Of a stretch of DNA of 8,403 nt, positions 6,821 to 8,403 are shown piece by piece (positions within the stretch are counted from its first letter, which is position 1; each line of letters starts with the position of its first letter). The stretch spans positions 5,136-13,538 of the forward strand of contig DJMK01000120.1 of NCBI GenBank assembly GCA_002436485.1, in the 5' to 3' direction. The stretch is from Proteobacteria bacterium UBA6492. GTDB lineage: Bacteria; Pseudomonadota; Gammaproteobacteria; UBA6429; Thiohalophilaceae. The notes under the pieces were generated by a model, which saw nothing but the letters and a program-made list of their open reading frames with translations, did not search any database and was not told where the DNA came from. Position numbers and translations under genes: made by a program.

Positions 6821-7489
6821 ATGCCTGCATACCAGCTTCCCCTACAAATCAAGCTAAGCGACACGGCAACCTTTGAGAATTTTTTTGCTGCTGGCAACCA
6901 GCAACTAATGGCGTTGCTGCGGGACAACACCGAACCCTGTGTTTACATCTGGTCAGCAGTACCAGCAGGTAAGACACACTTACTACAGGCCTTGTGTCGC
7001 GAACATGAAAATCACTCGATTTACCTGCCGCTTGCTGAATTTGAACAATACGCACCAATGATACTTGAGGGCCTCGAGCAGTTTAATGTTATTTGCCTCG
7101 ATGATGTGCAATCCATTGCTGGTAATGCTGCATGGGAGGAGGCGTTGTTTGATTTATACAATCGCGCACGGGAAGCAGGTAGTCATCTTGTTGTTTCTGG
7201 TTGTGCAACACCGGCACAGTTATCCATACAACTGGCCGATTTGGTTTCCCGCCTGAACTGGGGACCGGTCTTTCAATTACAATCCTTGACGGATGAGCAA
7301 AAAATGCTGGCGCTGCAAATGCGTGCTGATTTACGTGGCTTTAGTATACCGGATGAAGTCGCAAGATATTTAATCAATCACTATCCACGAGATATGCGCA
7401 GCCTTTTTGACATGCTGGATAGCCTGGATGATGCAACTCTACAGGCACAACGAAAATTAACCATCCCTTTCGTCAAGCAGTATCTTTAG
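6821..7489 (+). CDS. hda: DnaA regulatory inactivator Hda
   Basis: A DnaA-related AAA+ protein that, bound to the DNA-loaded beta clamp, stimulates ATP hydrolysis by DnaA after initiation (RIDA). From the ATG at 6821 it has 222 residues (E. coli 233) and lacks the DnaA DNA-binding domain, as Hda does. Visible are the N-terminal clamp-binding motif QLPLQI (5-10; E. coli QLSLPL), a Walker A region SAVPAGKT (45-52) lacking the usual first Gly but keeping Gly-Lys-Thr, Walker B VICLDDV (90-96), the box VII Arg144 in LVSRLNWG, and the C-terminal AQRKLTIPFVK (209-219), nearly identical to E. coli. A GTG at 6812, overlapping the permease TAG, would add three residues; I prefer ATG since it puts the clamp motif next to the N-terminus, as in relatives. 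Its 3' end overlaps the convergent DUF2069 gene by 17 bp. Confidence 0.93.
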   Translation: MPAYQLPLQIKLSDTATFENFFAAGNQQLMALLRDNTEPCVYIWSAVPAGKTHLLQALCREHENHSIYLPLAEFEQYAPMILEGLEQFNVICLDDVQSIAGNAAWEEALFDLYNRAREAGSHLVVSGCATPAQLSIQLADLVSRLNWGPVFQLQSLTDEQKMLALQMRADLRGFSIPDEVARYLINHYPRDMRSLFDMLDSLDDATLQAQRKLTIPFVKQYL

Positions 7490-7823
7490 AACGATGCTTT
7501 TTGGTTTGCCGGTGACAGACTGTCGCGCCGACAAAATAAATACCACTCAGTAGTAGCTCAACCAGTGCATAAACTCGCTCAGCATCGTTCGCCCAGCTTT
7601 CGATAATGGCGTGTGAAAAGTAAACCAGAATGAAATAACTGCTCCACATATACACGCGCGGATTTTTTCTTAGCAAATCTCTTGCTGGTAAAAGCAACAG
7701 GCCAATAAACAGAACGGTGAAAATGCCGGATAAAATATACTGGGGCGGACTAACAATGCCATACCATACGATTAACAGGCCGAGCAGGCCAAAATAACTG
7801 CCAACTGTCAGCTTGTAATACAC
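7473..7823 (-). CDS. DUF2069 small inner-membrane protein
   Basis: A 116-residue protein with four predicted membrane helices (about 6-24, 29-46, 56-75 and 84-103) joined by short loops, a charged loop RDLLRKNPR between helices 2 and 3, and a strongly basic tail (HRQTKKHRSK). The pattern, with YFILVYFSHAIIESWA in helix 3 and the AERVYALVELLLSGIYF block, matches DUF2069, a gammaproteobacterial family of unknown function. It starts with GTG at 7823-7821, the only normal start after the in-frame stop upstream; the ribosome site is poor (a lone GGA). It begins 10 bases after the wrbA stop on the same strand, so the two are probably co-transcribed. Its last codons overlap the end of hda on the other strand. 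Confidence 0.83.
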   Translation of the reverse strand: MYYKLTVGSYFGLLGLLIVWYGIVSPPQYILSGIFTVLFIGLLLLPARDLLRKNPRVYMWSSYFILVYFSHAIIESWANDAERVYALVELLLSGIYFVGATVCHRQTKKHRSKDTA

Positions 7824-7833
7824 TTTGATCCGT

Positions 7834-8403
7834 TCAATGTTTGATCAGGCCTTGTTGTAACAAGGCGAGTGCGGTTTCTGCCAGACGTTTCCCCTGGGCC
7901 TGGCAAAGTTTTATCTCTTCATCAGTCAGTGGTTGATCGCTGTCCGGACCCGCAAGATGGCTGGTCCCATATGGAGTACCACCTGAACTTGTTGATAGCA
8001 ATTCTGTTTCGCTATAAGGCACACCAACAATCAGCATGCCGTGATGAATCAGGGGCAACATCATTGACAGGCAGGTTGTTTCCTGCCCGCCATGCAGTGA
8101 TGAGGTAGAAGTAAAAACCGTGGCAGGTTTATTTATCAAGTCGCCGGATAGCCAAAGCGCACTGGTTGAATCGATAAAGTATTTGACAGGTGCGGCCATA
8201 TTACCAAAACGGGTAGGGCTACCGAGTGCGAGTCCGACACATTCTTTCAGGTCGTTTAGAGTAGCATAGGGTGCACCTTCATCGGGGATTGCCGGTGAGA
8301 CAGCTTCAGGTTCAGCTGACACCGGCGGTACGGTTCGTACACGTGCATGCAAGCCTTCTACCGATTCAACACCGCGTGCTATCTGCCTGGCCATTTCGCG
8401 TGT
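7834..8403 (-). CDS. wrbA: WrbA-type NAD(P)H:quinone oxidoreductase, 5' end outside window
   Basis: A flavodoxin-like FMN enzyme that reduces quinones by two electrons using NAD(P)H, thought to protect against oxidative stress; cytoplasmic and tetrameric in E. coli. The 189 visible residues start in mid-frame with TREMARQIARGVE, which in relatives follows the first beta strand and is the end of the FMN phosphate loop, so about 10-12 residues are missing past 8403; the in-frame ATG at 8394 is therefore not the true start. Conserved blocks: LALGSPTRFGNMAAPVKYFID (59-78), TSTSSLHGGQETT (98-110) and GGTPYGTSHLAG (141-152), all FMN or active-site segments of the type IV quinone reductases. E. coli WrbA has 198 residues, in agreement. 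It lies upstream of the DUF2069 gene and, in Pseudomonas as I recall it, wrbA is likewise near hda. Confidence 0.93.
   Translation of the reverse strand, partial: TREMARQIARGVESVEGLHARVRTVPPVSAEPEAVSPAIPDEGAPYATLNDLKECVGLALGSPTRFGNMAAPVKYFIDSTSALWLSGDLINKPATVFTSTSSLHGGQETTCLSMMLPLIHHGMLIVGVPYSETELLSTSSGGTPYGTSHLAGPDSDQPLTDEEIKLCQAQGKRLAETALALLQQGLIKH

Noticed and set aside
6812..6823. GTG at 6812 as the hda start
   Set aside because: Possible through a TAGTG overlap with the permease stop, but it only adds three residues before the expected start, and the ATG at 6821 places the clamp motif as in relatives. Kept as an alternative.
7834..8394. ATG at 8394 as the start of wrbA
   Set aside because: The codons at 8395-8403 read TRE and continue the FMN-loop region; an enzyme starting at this Met would lack the first strand and phosphate loop.
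1..8403. tRNA, rRNA, CRISPR, insertion sequence, toxin-antitoxin or phage-defence system
   Set aside because: Coding sequence of conserved housekeeping-type genes fills nearly the whole window; no direct repeats, transposase motifs or RNA-gene signatures were seen.

Overview
This window looks like a chromosomal segment of a gammaproteobacterium with GC near half by eye. The evidence is a block of genes typical of that class around purM/purN and hda: a DUF3108 protein, purN, purM, a DUF2066 protein, a CDP-alcohol phosphatidyltransferase, an AI-2E/PerM-type permease, hda, a DUF2069 protein and a WrbA-type flavoprotein. In E. coli purM, purN, hda and perM also lie in one neighbourhood, so this looks like a variant of an ancestral arrangement. 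Genus or species cannot be read from it.

Layout. The left end (1-1452, +) is the main part of an amidase-signature hydrolase whose start lies outside the window. Tail to tail with it, 10 bp away, is a leftward cluster in the order purM (3931-2864), purN (2864-2199) and a secreted DUF3108 protein (2170-1463). A 93-bp divergent intergenic region (3932-4024) separates purM from a rightward cluster of four tightly packed genes: DUF2066 (4025-5200), CDP-alcohol phosphatidyltransferase (5197-5766), AI-2E/PerM permease (5763-6812) and hda (6821-7489). At the right end are two leftward genes, a WrbA-type quinone oxidoreductase (5' end outside the window) followed by a small four-helix DUF2069 membrane protein. 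The end of the DUF2069 gene overlaps the end of hda by 17 bp.

How the genes fit together. PurN and PurM catalyse two of the ten steps of de novo IMP synthesis and are translationally coupled (TAATG). The rightward cluster is also coupled by overlaps (TTGA, ATGA). It combines an exported protein of unknown function, a phospholipid head-group enzyme, a polytopic permease and Hda, which with the beta clamp turns off DnaA-ATP after initiation. Acidic phospholipids made by PgsA-type enzymes act on DnaA in the opposite direction in E. coli, so this pairing is the most thought-provoking feature here, though it may be only inherited gene order.

I see no tRNA, rRNA, CRISPR array, insertion sequence, phage gene or obvious new system. 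Essentially all sequence is coding; the only gap over 50 bp is the purM/DUF2066 region. The real unknowns are the three DUF proteins and the exact role of the second-type CDP-alcohol phosphatidyltransferase.
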